Below are positions 7,212 through 15,635 of a DNA stretch of 34,501 nucleotides, piece after piece. The translations under genes and the position numbers were made by a program. Origin of the DNA: Actinomycetota bacterium (GTDB lineage: Bacteria; Actinomycetota; Acidimicrobiia; Acidimicrobiales; AC-35); contig VAXP01000116.1 in the NCBI GenBank assembly GCA_005884125.1, positions 44,409 through 78,909 of the forward strand, written 5' to 3'. Under the pieces are notes generated by a model. It was not told the DNA's origin. It did not search any database and saw only the letters and a program-made list of their open reading frames with translations. Numbering within the stretch: position 1 is the first letter of the stretch; each line of letters begins with the position of its first letter.

Positions 7212-8996
7212 GTGCGCAGGGTCTGGCCCGTCGTCGTCGTGGTCCTCCTGCTGAGCGGGGCCGTGGTCGCCCGGGCCGTCGACCATCCCGACAGCAAGAC
7301 ACAGTCCATCGCCGACGGCTGCAACCGTTCCCAGCTGGCCCTGCTGGCCGAGGGCGGCGCGGGCTTGACCGACGTGGCCCACCCCACCACCTTCCCCAGC
7401 TGGGTGTACGTCAACGGAGACCGCAAACCCAAGACGCTCGAGGGGACGGACCTGGCCACGCACACGGCGGGCAGCGACCTCTTCGGCGTCCACCGAACCT
7501 ACGACGCCAACTTCGACATCCGGCCCGACGGTGGAGACTCGCCCCTGCTCTCCTCACGCAACGCCCAGGAGGCGCCCCCGCAGATCCACACCGAGTGGGA
7601 GAGCGGGCTGGTGCCCTCCTGGGCCTGGCCCTCGCCCGGCGACCGTGTGAGGGAGACAGGCTCGTGGATCTGGGACTGCGGCCACTGGCAGGACGGCCAC
7701 CGCAGCGTCCCCAACGGCGACTACGTGCCGGGCGACCCTCTCGGCACCGCGGGCGTCGAGCCCATCGGGGGCGAGGAGGCGGAGATACACCCCATCCAGG
7801 AGCTGGCCACCTGGCGACGTCAGGGGGCCTTCGTCCCGGCCGGGGCGGCGGGGCCGGTGCAGGCCAGCAGGCTCGACGTCTACATCTCCAACCAGGGGGG
7901 CAAGGCCAAGGCAGTGGAGGAGTGCGCCGTGGGCTCGCCCAGCCATCCCGCGGCCGTGGCCGTTCGTCTGGCTGCGGGGGACGGGTGCTCGGAGCTCCAG
8001 GACGTCACCAAGCAGAACTACACCTACGTGCTCGCGGCCCCCGGCCCCGCCCCGAGCCCCGCGGCCCGCCTCGAGGTCCAGCAGGACGTCCGGGCCAGCC
8101 ATGACGCCCCAACCCCGGTGGCCAGCGTCGACGGCGACAAGGTGCGCATCACCGTCCCCTTCGCCAGCGTGAAGGCGACCAAGGGTCTGCAGGACTTCGG
8201 TGCGACCTGGCGCGCCTGGTGGGCGGCCGACCCCACTCCCGTGGCTCGCTTCCGGGTCACGCTCGAGCGGTTCAGCATCTTCAACAACCTGGATGGCGAC
8301 ATCCACGAGTCGTCCAAGGATCCCTCGGAGGACGATCCCGCAGAGTGGAACCTCTACCTGGACGCGTCCGACACGTGGCTCAACCTTCACGACCCCCGGC
8401 CGGGGCAGACGGATCTCGTCCCCGGCCTCGGACAGGTGCCCAACGCGGCCCAGCGCCGGCCCTTCGACCTCACCGCCATCGCCCCGATCGACGTGGCCCT
8501 GCCCGCCACCGGCTCGTTCCGCATGTTCGCCGACGCCCGCCAGTGCGACCTACCGGGCTACGTCGACTGCCCGGTGGGTAACGAGATCGACTTCCCGATC
8601 ACCCCGGGCCGTAGCGAGATCGTCCTTCCTGTGAGCGAGCTGCAGGGAAGAACGACGGAGGTGCGTCTGCACCCGGTGGTCTGCCAGCCCAACCAGGGAT
8701 GTCCGGAGGAGAACAGCGATCCGTCCCTCTGTCCCCCGGCGGGAGGGAGCGGATGCCACGAGCTCGCCTTCCGCATCGAGGACACCTCATCGAGCACTGT
8801 TCCGGCACGGGTCATCGCCGGTGACGGCACGGCGGCGGGCACGACCGTCGACGGCGGCCCCGCCGCCGCCTTGCCCTGGTGGCAGCTCCCGGCGCTGCAC
8901 TACTCCGTGGACCAGAACGAGGAGAACACTCAGATTCGCCGGGTCATCGCCCAGCTGAGATCCCACGGGGTGACCTCGCCAGCTCCGTCTCCCTGA
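7212..8996 (+). CDS. Secreted protein of unknown function, Cys-rich, with WIWDCGHW and EIHP motifs
   Basis: This 594-aa protein begins with a short basic N-terminus and a hydrophobic run (residues 5-20), consistent with an export signal or a membrane anchor. I do not recognise the family. An N-terminal part contains IHTEWE (near 125-130), WIWDCGHW (152-159) and EIHPIQEL (191-198). His126, His158, Glu191 and His193 are plausible metal ligands or catalytic residues, by inference only. The C-terminal third has several CxnC pairs (QCDLPGYVDCP, VCQPNQGCP, LCPPAGGSGC), suggesting disulfides outside the cytoplasm. The GTG start at 7212 has neither a Shine-Dalgarno nor a well-placed -10 box. The gene is divergent from the alpha/beta hydrolase and followed by a strong hairpin. 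Confidence 0.75.
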   Translation: MRRVWPVVVVVLLLSGAVVARAVDHPDSKTQSIADGCNRSQLALLAEGGAGLTDVAHPTTFPSWVYVNGDRKPKTLEGTDLATHTAGSDLFGVHRTYDANFDIRPDGGDSPLLSSRNAQEAPPQIHTEWESGLVPSWAWPSPGDRVRETGSWIWDCGHWQDGHRSVPNGDYVPGDPLGTAGVEPIGGEEAEIHPIQELATWRRQGAFVPAGAAGPVQASRLDVYISNQGGKAKAVEECAVGSPSHPAAVAVRLAAGDGCSELQDVTKQNYTYVLAAPGPAPSPAARLEVQQDVRASHDAPTPVASVDGDKVRITVPFASVKATKGLQDFGATWRAWWAADPTPVARFRVTLERFSIFNNLDGDIHESSKDPSEDDPAEWNLYLDASDTWLNLHDPRPGQTDLVPGLGQVPNAAQRRPFDLTAIAPIDVALPATGSFRMFADARQCDLPGYVDCPVGNEIDFPITPGRSEIVLPVSELQGRTTEVRLHPVVCQPNQGCPEENSDPSLCPPAGGSGCHELAFRIEDTSSSTVPARVIAGDGTAAGTTVDGGPAAALPWWQLPALHYSVDQNEENTQIRRVIAQLRSHGVTSPAPSP

Positions 8997-9028
8997 CGCA
9001 GGGAACGGCGGCGCCGTCCCTCCCTGCG
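8997..9028. terminator. Strong hairpin between convergent genes
   Basis: The hairpin begins right after the stop of the secreted protein. CGCAGGG (8997-9003) pairs with CCCTGCG (9022-9028), and inner ACGGC (9005-9009) pairs with GCCGT (9013-9017). The two neighbouring genes converge here, so the stem can end transcription from both sides. There is no T tract. Confidence 0.6.
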
Positions 9029-9038
9029 GGCGGGAACC

Positions 9039-9884
9039 TCACGCCCGGGCCGAGACGAGGTGGAAGCCCCTGGTGGCGTGGAGGGCGCCGTCCTCCACGC
9101 GGGCCCGCCATGCCTCTTCGATCGCCGTCACCACCCGCTCCCGGGTCTCGTCGTCGGCGTCCTTGAGCGCCTCGCCGACGAAGCCCACCCGACTGCTCGT
9201 CCTGGACACCTCCGGTATGAGGGCCTCTTCGATCACGAGCTGGTCGGACCGGGGCGACACCTCGACCTGATCGAAGCCAGCGGCAGCCAGCACGGTCCTG
9301 ATCCGGTTGCGGTCGGCCAGCGAGAAGGGCCCGGGCTCCTCGGGGGAGGGCACCGGGGGCACGCCTCCCAGCACGGACATGGCCGCGGCGCCGGGTATCA
9401 GCATCCACTCGTTGTCGAACACCGTCTGCCAGCAGACGAAGGAGAGGATGGCTCCCGGTCGAAGGGCTCGGCGCACATTCCCGAAGGCAGCCGCCGGGTC
9501 CCTGAAGAACATCACCCCGAAGCGCGAATAGGCCGCATCGAAGGCGCCCTCCCCCAGATCGTGAACCTGAACATCGGCTTGCCGGAAGTCCACGTTGGCC
9601 AGGCCCAGACCCTTTGCTCTCTCGCGACCCCTGTCCAGCATCCCGGGGGCGATGTCGACACCGACGGCCTCTCCGCCGGGCGAGACCCGCGAGGCCAGCT
9701 CGGCGGTGGTTCGCCCCGTTCCGCAGCCCAGGTCGACGACCCGCTGGCCGGGACGCAAGGCGAGCCGCTCCATGGCCATCCGGCCCGGCGGCCCGGCGAC
9801 CTCCTCCAGGCGGTCCTCGAGCTCGACCCAGGTGGAGGCCATGGCCGACCAGAACCCGGCCTGCTCGTCGTTGGCCATGGTCAC
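9039..9884 (-). CDS. Class I SAM-dependent methyltransferase
   Basis: This is a 281-aa Rossmann-fold methyltransferase. Motif I, VVDLGCGTG (residues 49-57), binds S-adenosylmethionine. VGVDIAPGML supplies the acidic residue for the ribose, and FRQADVQ and FDAAYSRFGVMFFRD follow as motifs II and III, as in UbiE/COQ5-type and other small-molecule methyltransferases. The acceptor cannot be told. GTG 9884 is favoured over ATG 9878 because AAGGAGGT lies six bases before it. The gene is monocistronic on the minus strand and convergent with the secreted protein. Confidence 0.9.
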   Translation of the reverse strand: MTMANDEQAGFWSAMASTWVELEDRLEEVAGPPGRMAMERLALRPGQRVVDLGCGTGRTTAELASRVSPGGEAVGVDIAPGMLDRGRERAKGLGLANVDFRQADVQVHDLGEGAFDAAYSRFGVMFFRDPAAAFGNVRRALRPGAILSFVCWQTVFDNEWMLIPGAAAMSVLGGVPPVPSPEEPGPFSLADRNRIRTVLAAAGFDQVEVSPRSDQLVIEEALIPEVSRTSSRVGFVGEALKDADDETRERVVTAIEEAWRARVEDGALHATRGFHLVSARA

Positions 9885-10005
9885 GTTCGGACCTCCTTGG
9901 GACCGCGCTGGTGGTGGCCGGTCCAGAGCATGGCAGCCGCCGACGCCGCCAACCAGAGGAGGGTCCCCTCCTCAATCCTGACGAGGGCTGTCAGAGGTCC
10001 CGTCG

Positions 10006-10011
10006 TACGGT
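10006..10011 (+). promoter_or_regulatory. -10-like box TACGGT, leaderless start at 10018
   Basis: TACGGT ends exactly six bases before the ATG at 10018. No ribosome-binding sequence is present between them. Confidence 0.5.
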
Positions 10012-10017
10012 TGCCTG

Positions 10018-10926
10018 ATGCGCTACGGGGTGGAGCTGCCGAACATCGGGCTCAACGGCGATCCGGACGTGCTCGTCGAGCTGGCCGCGGCCGCCGAGAG
10101 CTCGGGTTGGGACGGCGTCTTCGTGTGGGATGCCCTCGGCGCCGAGGTGGGCGAGAAGAACCCCGCTGTCCTTCCCGCGTGCGACGCGTGGATGGCGCTG
10201 GCCGCCATCGCCACGGCGACCAGCCGGGTGACGATCGGTCCCATGGTCACGCCACCGGCCCGGCGCCGGCCCTGGAAGCTGGCGCGCGAGACGGTGACCC
10301 TGGACCGCCTGTCACACGGCAGGCTCGTCCTTCCCGTGGCCCTGGGCTGGGTGCCTGACCCCGGCTTCTCGAGCGTGGGTGAGCCGACCGAGCGCCGGGC
10401 CCGGGCCGAGCGCCTCGACGAGTCATTGGCCATCCTCGCCGGTCTGTGGTCGGGCGAGCGCTTCTCCTTCACCGGCCGCCACTACGTCGTCGAGGAGCTC
10501 ACCTTCCAGCCCACGCCCCTGCAGTCGCCGCGCATCCCGGTGTGGGTCGTGGCCGCCTGGCCCCACCCTCGGTCGCTGGCCCGCGCCTACCGGTGGGACG
10601 GGGTGCTGCCGGCGCGCCCCGAAGCGGCGAAGGAGGGCTACGCGCTGGCGGGCGGGTGCAGCCCGAAGGACATAGCCGCCCTTGTCGCCGACGCCTCCGA
10701 GCACCGTGGGGGCGCCCCCCTGGAGGTGGTGCTCGGGGGGGCCACCCCGGGCGACGACCCGGCCAAGGCCGCCGAGATCATCGGCCCCTACGCCGAGGCG
10801 GGCGGTACCTGGTGGATCGAGGCATCGGTCTGGCAGGCGATGTGGGCCGCCCCGGGAGACCCTGCGCCCCTGCGGGAGCGCATCGAGCAGGGCCCGCCAT
10901 CTCGCGGCGGTGGTCCCGCCCGGTAG
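10018..10926 (+). CDS. LLM-class F420-dependent oxidoreductase
   Basis: This 302-aa luciferase-like flavin/F420 oxidoreductase shows the family pattern: MRYGVELPNIG, the WDGVFVWD strand, TSRVTIGPMVTPPARRRPWKLARETVTLD (the usual cofactor-contact region) and GRLVLPVALGW. It is a different subgroup from the gene at 5388, having a longer insertion loop and the FQPTPLQSPRIPVWV segment. Hydride transfer between F420 and an unknown carbonyl, alkene or imine substrate is the likely reaction. The start is fixed by the TACGGT box six bases upstream. The gene is followed at 11004 by an SRPBCC protein with a separate -10-like element. Confidence 0.88.
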   Translation: MRYGVELPNIGLNGDPDVLVELAAAAESSGWDGVFVWDALGAEVGEKNPAVLPACDAWMALAAIATATSRVTIGPMVTPPARRRPWKLARETVTLDRLSHGRLVLPVALGWVPDPGFSSVGEPTERRARAERLDESLAILAGLWSGERFSFTGRHYVVEELTFQPTPLQSPRIPVWVVAAWPHPRSLARAYRWDGVLPARPEAAKEGYALAGGCSPKDIAALVADASEHRGGAPLEVVLGGATPGDDPAKAAEIIGPYAEAGGTWWIEASVWQAMWAAPGDPAPLRERIEQGPPSRGGGPAR

Positions 10927-11003
10927 GGCTCGGCCGCGCCGCGCCATTGAGTCAGCGAGGTGGAACGTGTCGGTGAACGTCCGCGTTAGCGTCAGAGGCG
11001 ACG

Positions 11004-11480
11004 GTGGACGCCGACCGAAGTGCCCCGGTCTACGAGACGGCCGAGATCGACGTCGATGCCACGCCTGATGCGGTCTGGGACACCTTGACGGACGTCGACT
11101 CCTGGCCCAGGTGGATGCCGGGCGTGCAGTCGGTGGTCACCCACGGCCCCTTGGCAGCCGGCTCCCGCTTCGAGTGGAAGGCGGGACCGGGCGCCATCAG
11201 ATCCGAGGTCGCGGAAGCGGAGCGTCCCCGCAGCGCAGCCTGGAAGGGCCGCACCTTCGGCATCCGTGCCGCCCACGCCTGGCGCATCGAGGACTCGGGA
11301 CCAGCCCTGACCCATGTGTACTCGGCCGAGTCCTGGACCGGGCTCCTGCCCCGACTCCTGCCCGGCGTGCTGCGCAAGGCCGTGAGACGGGCCCTGGACG
11401 AGGGCCTGCCCGCCCTCAAAGCCGAAGCGGAGCGGAGGTCGCCTCGGGCTGAGGTTGGAGATGACAGGCCCGTCGGGTGA
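11004..11480 (+). CDS. SRPBCC family protein (polyketide cyclase/START-like fold)
   Basis: This 158-aa protein has a helix-grip fold that forms a hydrophobic pocket. IDVDATPDAVWDTLTDVDSWPRWMPGV is the hallmark N-terminal segment of SRPBCC proteins, and FEWKAG and AWKGRTFGIRAAHAWRI are later strands. Such proteins bind or cyclise lipids and polyketides, or act as toxin-like binders; the ligand here is unknown. The GTG at 11004 has no clear Shine-Dalgarno; TAGCGT (10987-10992) lies 11 bases upstream and would give a leader of about five bases. It is convergent with the DUF2332 gene, ten bases apart. Confidence 0.85.
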   Translation: MDADRSAPVYETAEIDVDATPDAVWDTLTDVDSWPRWMPGVQSVVTHGPLAAGSRFEWKAGPGAIRSEVAEAERPRSAAWKGRTFGIRAAHAWRIEDSGPALTHVYSAESWTGLLPRLLPGVLRKAVRRALDEGLPALKAEAERRSPRAEVGDDRPVG

Positions 11481-11490
11481 CCCCGAGGCG

Positions 11491-12702
11491 TCAGGCGGGC
11501 ACGGTCATGGCTCCCCGCCAGTCGAGCCACGTCCCGTGTGGGTGCACCAGGGCCAGCGCCTCGGCGTCGGGTGCGCTGCCTTCGAAGAGGGCGAGCCCGA
11601 GCACGCTTGGGTTGGTGCCCTCGCCTGCGGGCGGAGGGGGCGGATCGAAGAGCTCGACGACGCCTGGACCCTCGGCGCTGACCCACGCGATGGGCCGTCG
11701 CCGCCCCTCGTCCATGAGGATCTCGACGAACTGCCGGCGGCCGTCGGGGGACAGATAGGCGTAGGCCCACGATGTGACGACGGCAACCGCGGTGTCGGGG
11801 GAGAAGGTGCCGAGGACGCCGCGGAGATCGGTGACCATGTCCCCCGCCACCACGGGCGGGCGGTGCCGTCGGGCCAGGTCGATGGCTGCCGCAGTCCGCG
11901 GGAGCCGGCCCGTGTCGGGCCAGACGCAGGCCAGCAGCCAGCGCACGTCGTCGGCTTTGGTCACGTCCACGGGCGACCGGTCGAGGCCCAGCCGGCGGGA
12001 GAACAAGGGCAGCCGGGGCGGGAGCCGTAGGGCCGGTGTTCTGATGGCGCACTCCACCACCACGGGCGAGTGGGCCGGGCCGAGGGCCCCGTGGGGTCCG
12101 TAGTCGAGGCGGTACTCGTCGATGAGGAGGTTGAGGCCGGCGCTGGCCCCCGCGTCGAGCAACCCCAGGGGCTCACCCAGGCGGTCGGCGGCCACGGCCA
12201 GGCCCAGGGCCAGCACGGCGCTGCGACCGCACTCGTTGGTCTGGGTGCGCCTGGTGGTGATCAGCTCCAGTAGTTCGCCCCGATGGGTGAGGCACAGGTC
12301 CCGGAACTTCGCCGGCGCGTCCGCCGTGGCCCGCCCCCGGGCGTAGACGGAGGCCAGGGGATGCTCGAGCCCCGAGAGAACGAGGTAGTGCACGGCGGCC
12401 AGCAGGACGTTGGGCTGGTGGGCGTGGGGCGGGCCTGCCAGGACCAGGTCGAGGAGCTCTTCGTCCTCCGCCACCGCCTTGGTGATGGATGCGTACAGGG
12501 GTGAATAGGACCCGCACTCGTGCTCGGCGAAGGCCCGCCAAAGGTCGGCCAGCGCCTCGGCGCGCCGCCGCCGGCCCTCGTCAACAGCCTGCCGGTCCGC
12601 GTCGATCGCCTCAGCGTAGCGACGAGGTTCCTGCCTACCATCGTCGTGTGCGGGTGCGCGTGGGCGACGTCGATCTCTGGTTCGACGTCGAGGGAGCCTC
12701 AC
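11491..12702 (-). CDS. DUF2332 family protein
   Basis: The protein matches what I recall of the actinobacterial DUF2332 family: DLWRAFAEHECGSYSPLYASITKAVAEDEELLDLV, LLDAGASAGLNLLIDEYRLDYG, and a C-terminal segment reading HPHGTWLDW. LLDAGASAGLNLL resembles a nucleotide or SAM-binding glycine loop, but no activity is established. The start is uncertain. GTG 12702 is the only ATG, GTG or TTG before the conserved region, yet it adds about 44 Arg-rich residues and overlaps the divergent hydrolase by 55 bases. The conserved part begins near 12590. Either the long form is real or the start codon is unusual. Confidence 0.82.
   Translation of the reverse strand: MRLPRRRTRDRRRPRAPAHDDGRQEPRRYAEAIDADRQAVDEGRRRRAEALADLWRAFAEHECGSYSPLYASITKAVAEDEELLDLVLAGPPHAHQPNVLLAAVHYLVLSGLEHPLASVYARGRATADAPAKFRDLCLTHRGELLELITTRRTQTNECGRSAVLALGLAVAADRLGEPLGLLDAGASAGLNLLIDEYRLDYGPHGALGPAHSPVVVECAIRTPALRLPPRLPLFSRRLGLDRSPVDVTKADDVRWLLACVWPDTGRLPRTAAAIDLARRHRPPVVAGDMVTDLRGVLGTFSPDTAVAVVTSWAYAYLSPDGRRQFVEILMDEGRRRPIAWVSAEGPGVVELFDPPPPPAGEGTNPSVLGLALFEGSAPDAEALALVHPHGTWLDWRGAMTVPA
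12636..12641 (+). promoter_or_regulatory. -10-like box TACCAT, leaderless start at 12648
   Basis: TACCAT ends exactly six bases before the GTG at 12648 and sets the start of the (frameshifted) hydrolase. It lies inside the 5' end of the opposite DUF2332 frame. Confidence 0.5.
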
Positions 12703-13498
12703 TCGTCGCCGAGGGGGAGGGAATGCGGGAGCGGCAGACCGTCCTGCTGCTCCATGGCGGGCCGGGCTTCGACCACTCCGCCTTCAAGCCCGGCTACGGC
12801 CGGCTCTCCGATGTGGCCCAGGTCGTTTACCTCGACCATCGGGGCAACGGGCGCAGCGATCGAGGCGATCCCGGCGACTGGCGCCTGGAGGTGTGGGCCG
12901 ACGACGTCCGCCGCTTCTGCGACGCCCTGGGCATCGCACGCCCGATCGTGCTGGGCTGGTCGTTCGGGGGCATGGTCGCCATGGCCTACGCGGCGCGGCA
13001 CCCCGACCATCCGGCCAAGCTCATCCTCCAGTCGACGATGGGACGCCTGGACCTCGGCAGGATCACCGAGGGGTTCAGGCGGGCAGGCGGGTCGGGGGCG
13101 ATGAGGCCGCCCGTGTCGCGCGGGAGTTCTGGTCCCAAGGCGGCAGCCCGGAGGCGATGGTCGCCTACGCCCAGAAGTGCCTGCCCCTCTACAGCCCGAC
13201 CCCCCCGGATCCGCACGAGCTGAGCCGCAGCGTTCTGAACATGGAGCTGCTGGCCGACCCGGTGGGTGTCGTGGCCGGCATGGACCTGCTCCCGGGACTG
13301 GCCGGCGTCCGCTGTCCGACGCTCGTCGTCGCCGGTGAGGACGACCCGATCTGCACGATCGACTCCATGCAGGACGTGGTCGACGCCCTGCCTGGGCAAC
13401 TCGTCCGCTTCGAGCGGATCCCCAAGGCCGGGCACTTTCTCAACCGGGACGACCCCGAGCGGTTCTTCGGGCTGGTGCGCGACTTCATCTCCTCCTGA
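12648..13498 (+). pseudogene. Alpha/beta hydrolase (proline iminopeptidase-like), interrupted by one-base frameshift
   Basis: The first half (12648 to about 13095) encodes the N-terminal part with the HGGPG oxyanion motif and the nucleophile elbow GWSFGG. The second half continues in another frame (from about 13097: GGDEAARVAREFW onward) with the acid in VAGEDDP and the His in KAGHFLNRD. Adding one base in the G-run at 13094-13098 restores a single 283-aa protein with the complete triad. HGGPG proteins of this type include proline iminopeptidases and related hydrolases. The break is either a real, recent inactivation or a homopolymer sequencing error. Without repair, the first frame ends at 13223 and lacks the catalytic Asp and His. 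Confidence 0.85.
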
Positions 13499-13541
13499 GC
13501 CCGTGGTCGTGGTCTAGCCCCGGGCCCCCCTCCCATCTCCC

Positions 13542-14852
13542 GTGCGTCGTCTCGCTGCTCTCCGCCCCCTCCGCCACCGCAACTACGCCCTGCTCTTCTC
13601 GGCCAGCCTCGTCTCCAACGTGGGGACGTGGATGCAGACGGTCGCCGTGGGGTCGCTGGTCGCGGTGGTCACCGGGAACAACCTGTGGGCCGCGCTGGTC
13701 GCCGCGGCCACCTTCCTGCCCACCGGGCTGCTCTCTCCGGTCGGGGGAGCCTTGGCCGACCGCCTCGACCGGCGCCGGTTCCTGGTCGCGTCGAACCTGG
13801 TCGAGGCCTTCCTGGCCGCGCTGCTGGCCGTGCTGACGGTGACCGGCCATACATCGCCCGCCCTGGTGACCGGGGTCGTGCTCGTGGCCGGCTGCGTCAC
13901 CGCCACCAGCATGCCCTTCGTGGCCTCACTCCTACCCGACCTGGTGCCGGCCGAAGACCTGCTGGGGGCCGTCTCGCTCAACTCGGCCCAGTGGAACGTG
14001 GGCCGGGTGGTGGGTCCTGCGCTGGCCGCGGGGGTGGTGGCCCTGGGCTCGTACAGCCTCGCCTTCGCCATCAACGCCGTGTCCTTCGGTGCCACCATCG
14101 TGGCCTACTGGCTCTTGCCCTTGGACCGGCCCGCGCCCGTCTCCGCGCCAGAGCGCCTGTGGCGACGCATCGCCGACGGCGCCCGCGCCGCCCGCGGCGA
14201 GCCTGGGTGCCGGACCGCCATCGGGCTCGTAGCCGCGGCGGCCCTGCTGGCCGCGCCCTTCATCGCTCTCATCCCGGCCAAGGCCCACGCCCTGGTGGGG
14301 GGAGGGGTGGGTACCCACGGCCGGGCCACGGCGGCGGTGGCGGGAGCGCTCACCACCGCTCAGGGGGTGGGTGCGGTCATCGGCGCCCTGGCCCTGGCCG
14401 GGCTGGCCCAGCGTGTGGGCAGGCGGCGGCTGCTCGTGGGCTCGCTCCTGGCCACGCCCACCGCCCTCTGCCTCTACGCCTGGAGCGGGAGCGTGGTCCC
14501 GGCCGTGGCCAGCCTGGCCCTGGTGGGCGCGTGCTACATCGCCGTTCTCACGGGACTCAACACCGTGGTCCAGCTGCGGGCCCCCAGCGCCTACCGGGCC
14601 CGGGTGCTCAGCCTCTTCATGGTCGCCCTGGGTGTCCTCTACGGCCTGGGTGCTCCCCTCCAGGGCGCGCTGGCCGACCGCATCGGCCTGGCCACGACCA
14701 CCACCGCCGCCGCGGGCCTCCTCGCTGCCGTCGTGCTCGCCCTGGCCGCCTTCCGCCCCGCCGCCCTGCACGCCCTCGACGACCCCCCGACCTCGCCCGT
14801 CGACCTGGCGGCCATGCCCCCGGTCCTGGGTGACACGGCCAGGGCCCCGTGA
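13542..14852 (+). CDS. MFS transporter, MFS_3/EntS-like exporter
   Basis: This is a 436-aa twelve-helix major facilitator protein. LRHRNYALLFSASLVSNVGTWMQTVAVGSLV at the N-terminus and GGALADRLDRRRFLVASNLVEAFLAALLAV are typical of the MFS_3 group that includes the enterobactin exporter EntS. MPFVASLLPDLVPAEDLLGAVSLNSAQWNVGRVVGPALAAGVV is another hallmark of that group. The substrate is unknown. The GTG start at 13542 lies 43 bases after the hydrolase, and no ribosome site or -10 box is obvious. The HAD gene follows after 38 bases with its own -10-like element. Confidence 0.9.
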   Translation: MRRLAALRPLRHRNYALLFSASLVSNVGTWMQTVAVGSLVAVVTGNNLWAALVAAATFLPTGLLSPVGGALADRLDRRRFLVASNLVEAFLAALLAVLTVTGHTSPALVTGVVLVAGCVTATSMPFVASLLPDLVPAEDLLGAVSLNSAQWNVGRVVGPALAAGVVALGSYSLAFAINAVSFGATIVAYWLLPLDRPAPVSAPERLWRRIADGARAARGEPGCRTAIGLVAAAALLAAPFIALIPAKAHALVGGGVGTHGRATAAVAGALTTAQGVGAVIGALALAGLAQRVGRRRLLVGSLLATPTALCLYAWSGSVVPAVASLALVGACYIAVLTGLNTVVQLRAPSAYRARVLSLFMVALGVLYGLGAPLQGALADRIGLATTTTAAAGLLAAVVLALAAFRPAALHALDDPPTSPVDLAAMPPVLGDTARAP

Positions 14853-14877
14853 GGCGCCGCTCCTGACGCCGGGTAGC

Positions 14878-14883
14878 TACGTT
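14878..14883 (+). promoter_or_regulatory. -10-like box TACGTT, leaderless start at 14891
   Basis: TACGTT ends seven bases before the ATG at 14891. It is the same arrangement as at several other genes in the window but with one extra base. Confidence 0.4.
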
Positions 14884-14890
14884 CAACCCA

Positions 14891-15592
14891 ATGGGGAGGC
14901 GCCTCGTTCTGTGGGACATCGACGGGACGCTCGTGCGGGCCGGCCAGGTGGCCGCCGACATCTTCGCCAGGGCGGTCGAGCACGCGGTGGGGCGGCACCC
15001 GGGTGAGCACGGCGTGAGCATGGGCGGGAAGACCGATCCTCAGATCGCCCTGGAGATCCTGGCCGGGATGGGCATCGACGCCGGCCAGGGAGACGGTCAC
15101 CTGCCCCTGGTGATCGGTCGACTGGAGGCGGAGCTGGCCGGTGCCGTCGATCTCATGCGCGAGAGGGGCCGCGTGCTTCCGGGCGTGCCTCAGCTGCTCG
15201 CGGCCCTGCACGCCGACGGCGACGTGATCCAGTCGGTCCTCACCGGCAACACCGCCGCCAACGCGGCCACCAAGATGGCCGCCTTCGGCCTGGATACGTG
15301 GCTGGACCTGGAGATCGGCGCCTACGGCAGCGACAGCCGCGACCGCCTCAAGCTGGTCCCGGTGGCGGTGAGGCGGGCGGCCGAGCTGAGGGGGTGGTCG
15401 GTGGCGCCGCCCCACGTGTGGGTGGTGGGCGACACACCTCACGACCTGGCGTGCGCGCGCGCCGCGGGTGCCCGCTGCCTGCTCGTCGGCACCGGCTTCA
15501 CACCCATCGACGGGCTGCGCGGCCTCGGAGCGGAGGCCGTTCTCGACGACCTCTCCGACGTCAAGGCGGTGGTGGACCTCCTGCGCTCCTAG
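14891..15592 (+). CDS. HAD-family hydrolase (phosphoglycolate phosphatase-like)
   Basis: This is a 233-aa haloacid dehalogenase-superfamily phosphatase. Motif I is DIDGT (nucleophile Asp9, general acid Asp11), motif II is the Thr of VLTGNT, and motif IV is VVGDTPHD with the two magnesium-binding Asp residues. A helical cap lies between motifs I and II, as in Gph-type enzymes. It would remove phosphate from a small metabolite in the cytoplasm; the substrate is not known. The ATG at 14891 lacks a ribosome site and follows a TACGTT box. It is convergent with the cytochrome P450 gene. Confidence 0.9.
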   Translation: MGRRLVLWDIDGTLVRAGQVAADIFARAVEHAVGRHPGEHGVSMGGKTDPQIALEILAGMGIDAGQGDGHLPLVIGRLEAELAGAVDLMRERGRVLPGVPQLLAALHADGDVIQSVLTGNTAANAATKMAAFGLDTWLDLEIGAYGSDSRDRLKLVPVAVRRAAELRGWSVAPPHVWVVGDTPHDLACARAAGARCLLVGTGFTPIDGLRGLGAEAVLDDLSDVKAVVDLLRS

Positions 15593-15635
15593 GGAGCGGG
15601 GTGTCCGTCGCGGGCGGGCGGCGGCGTCGGGTCGG

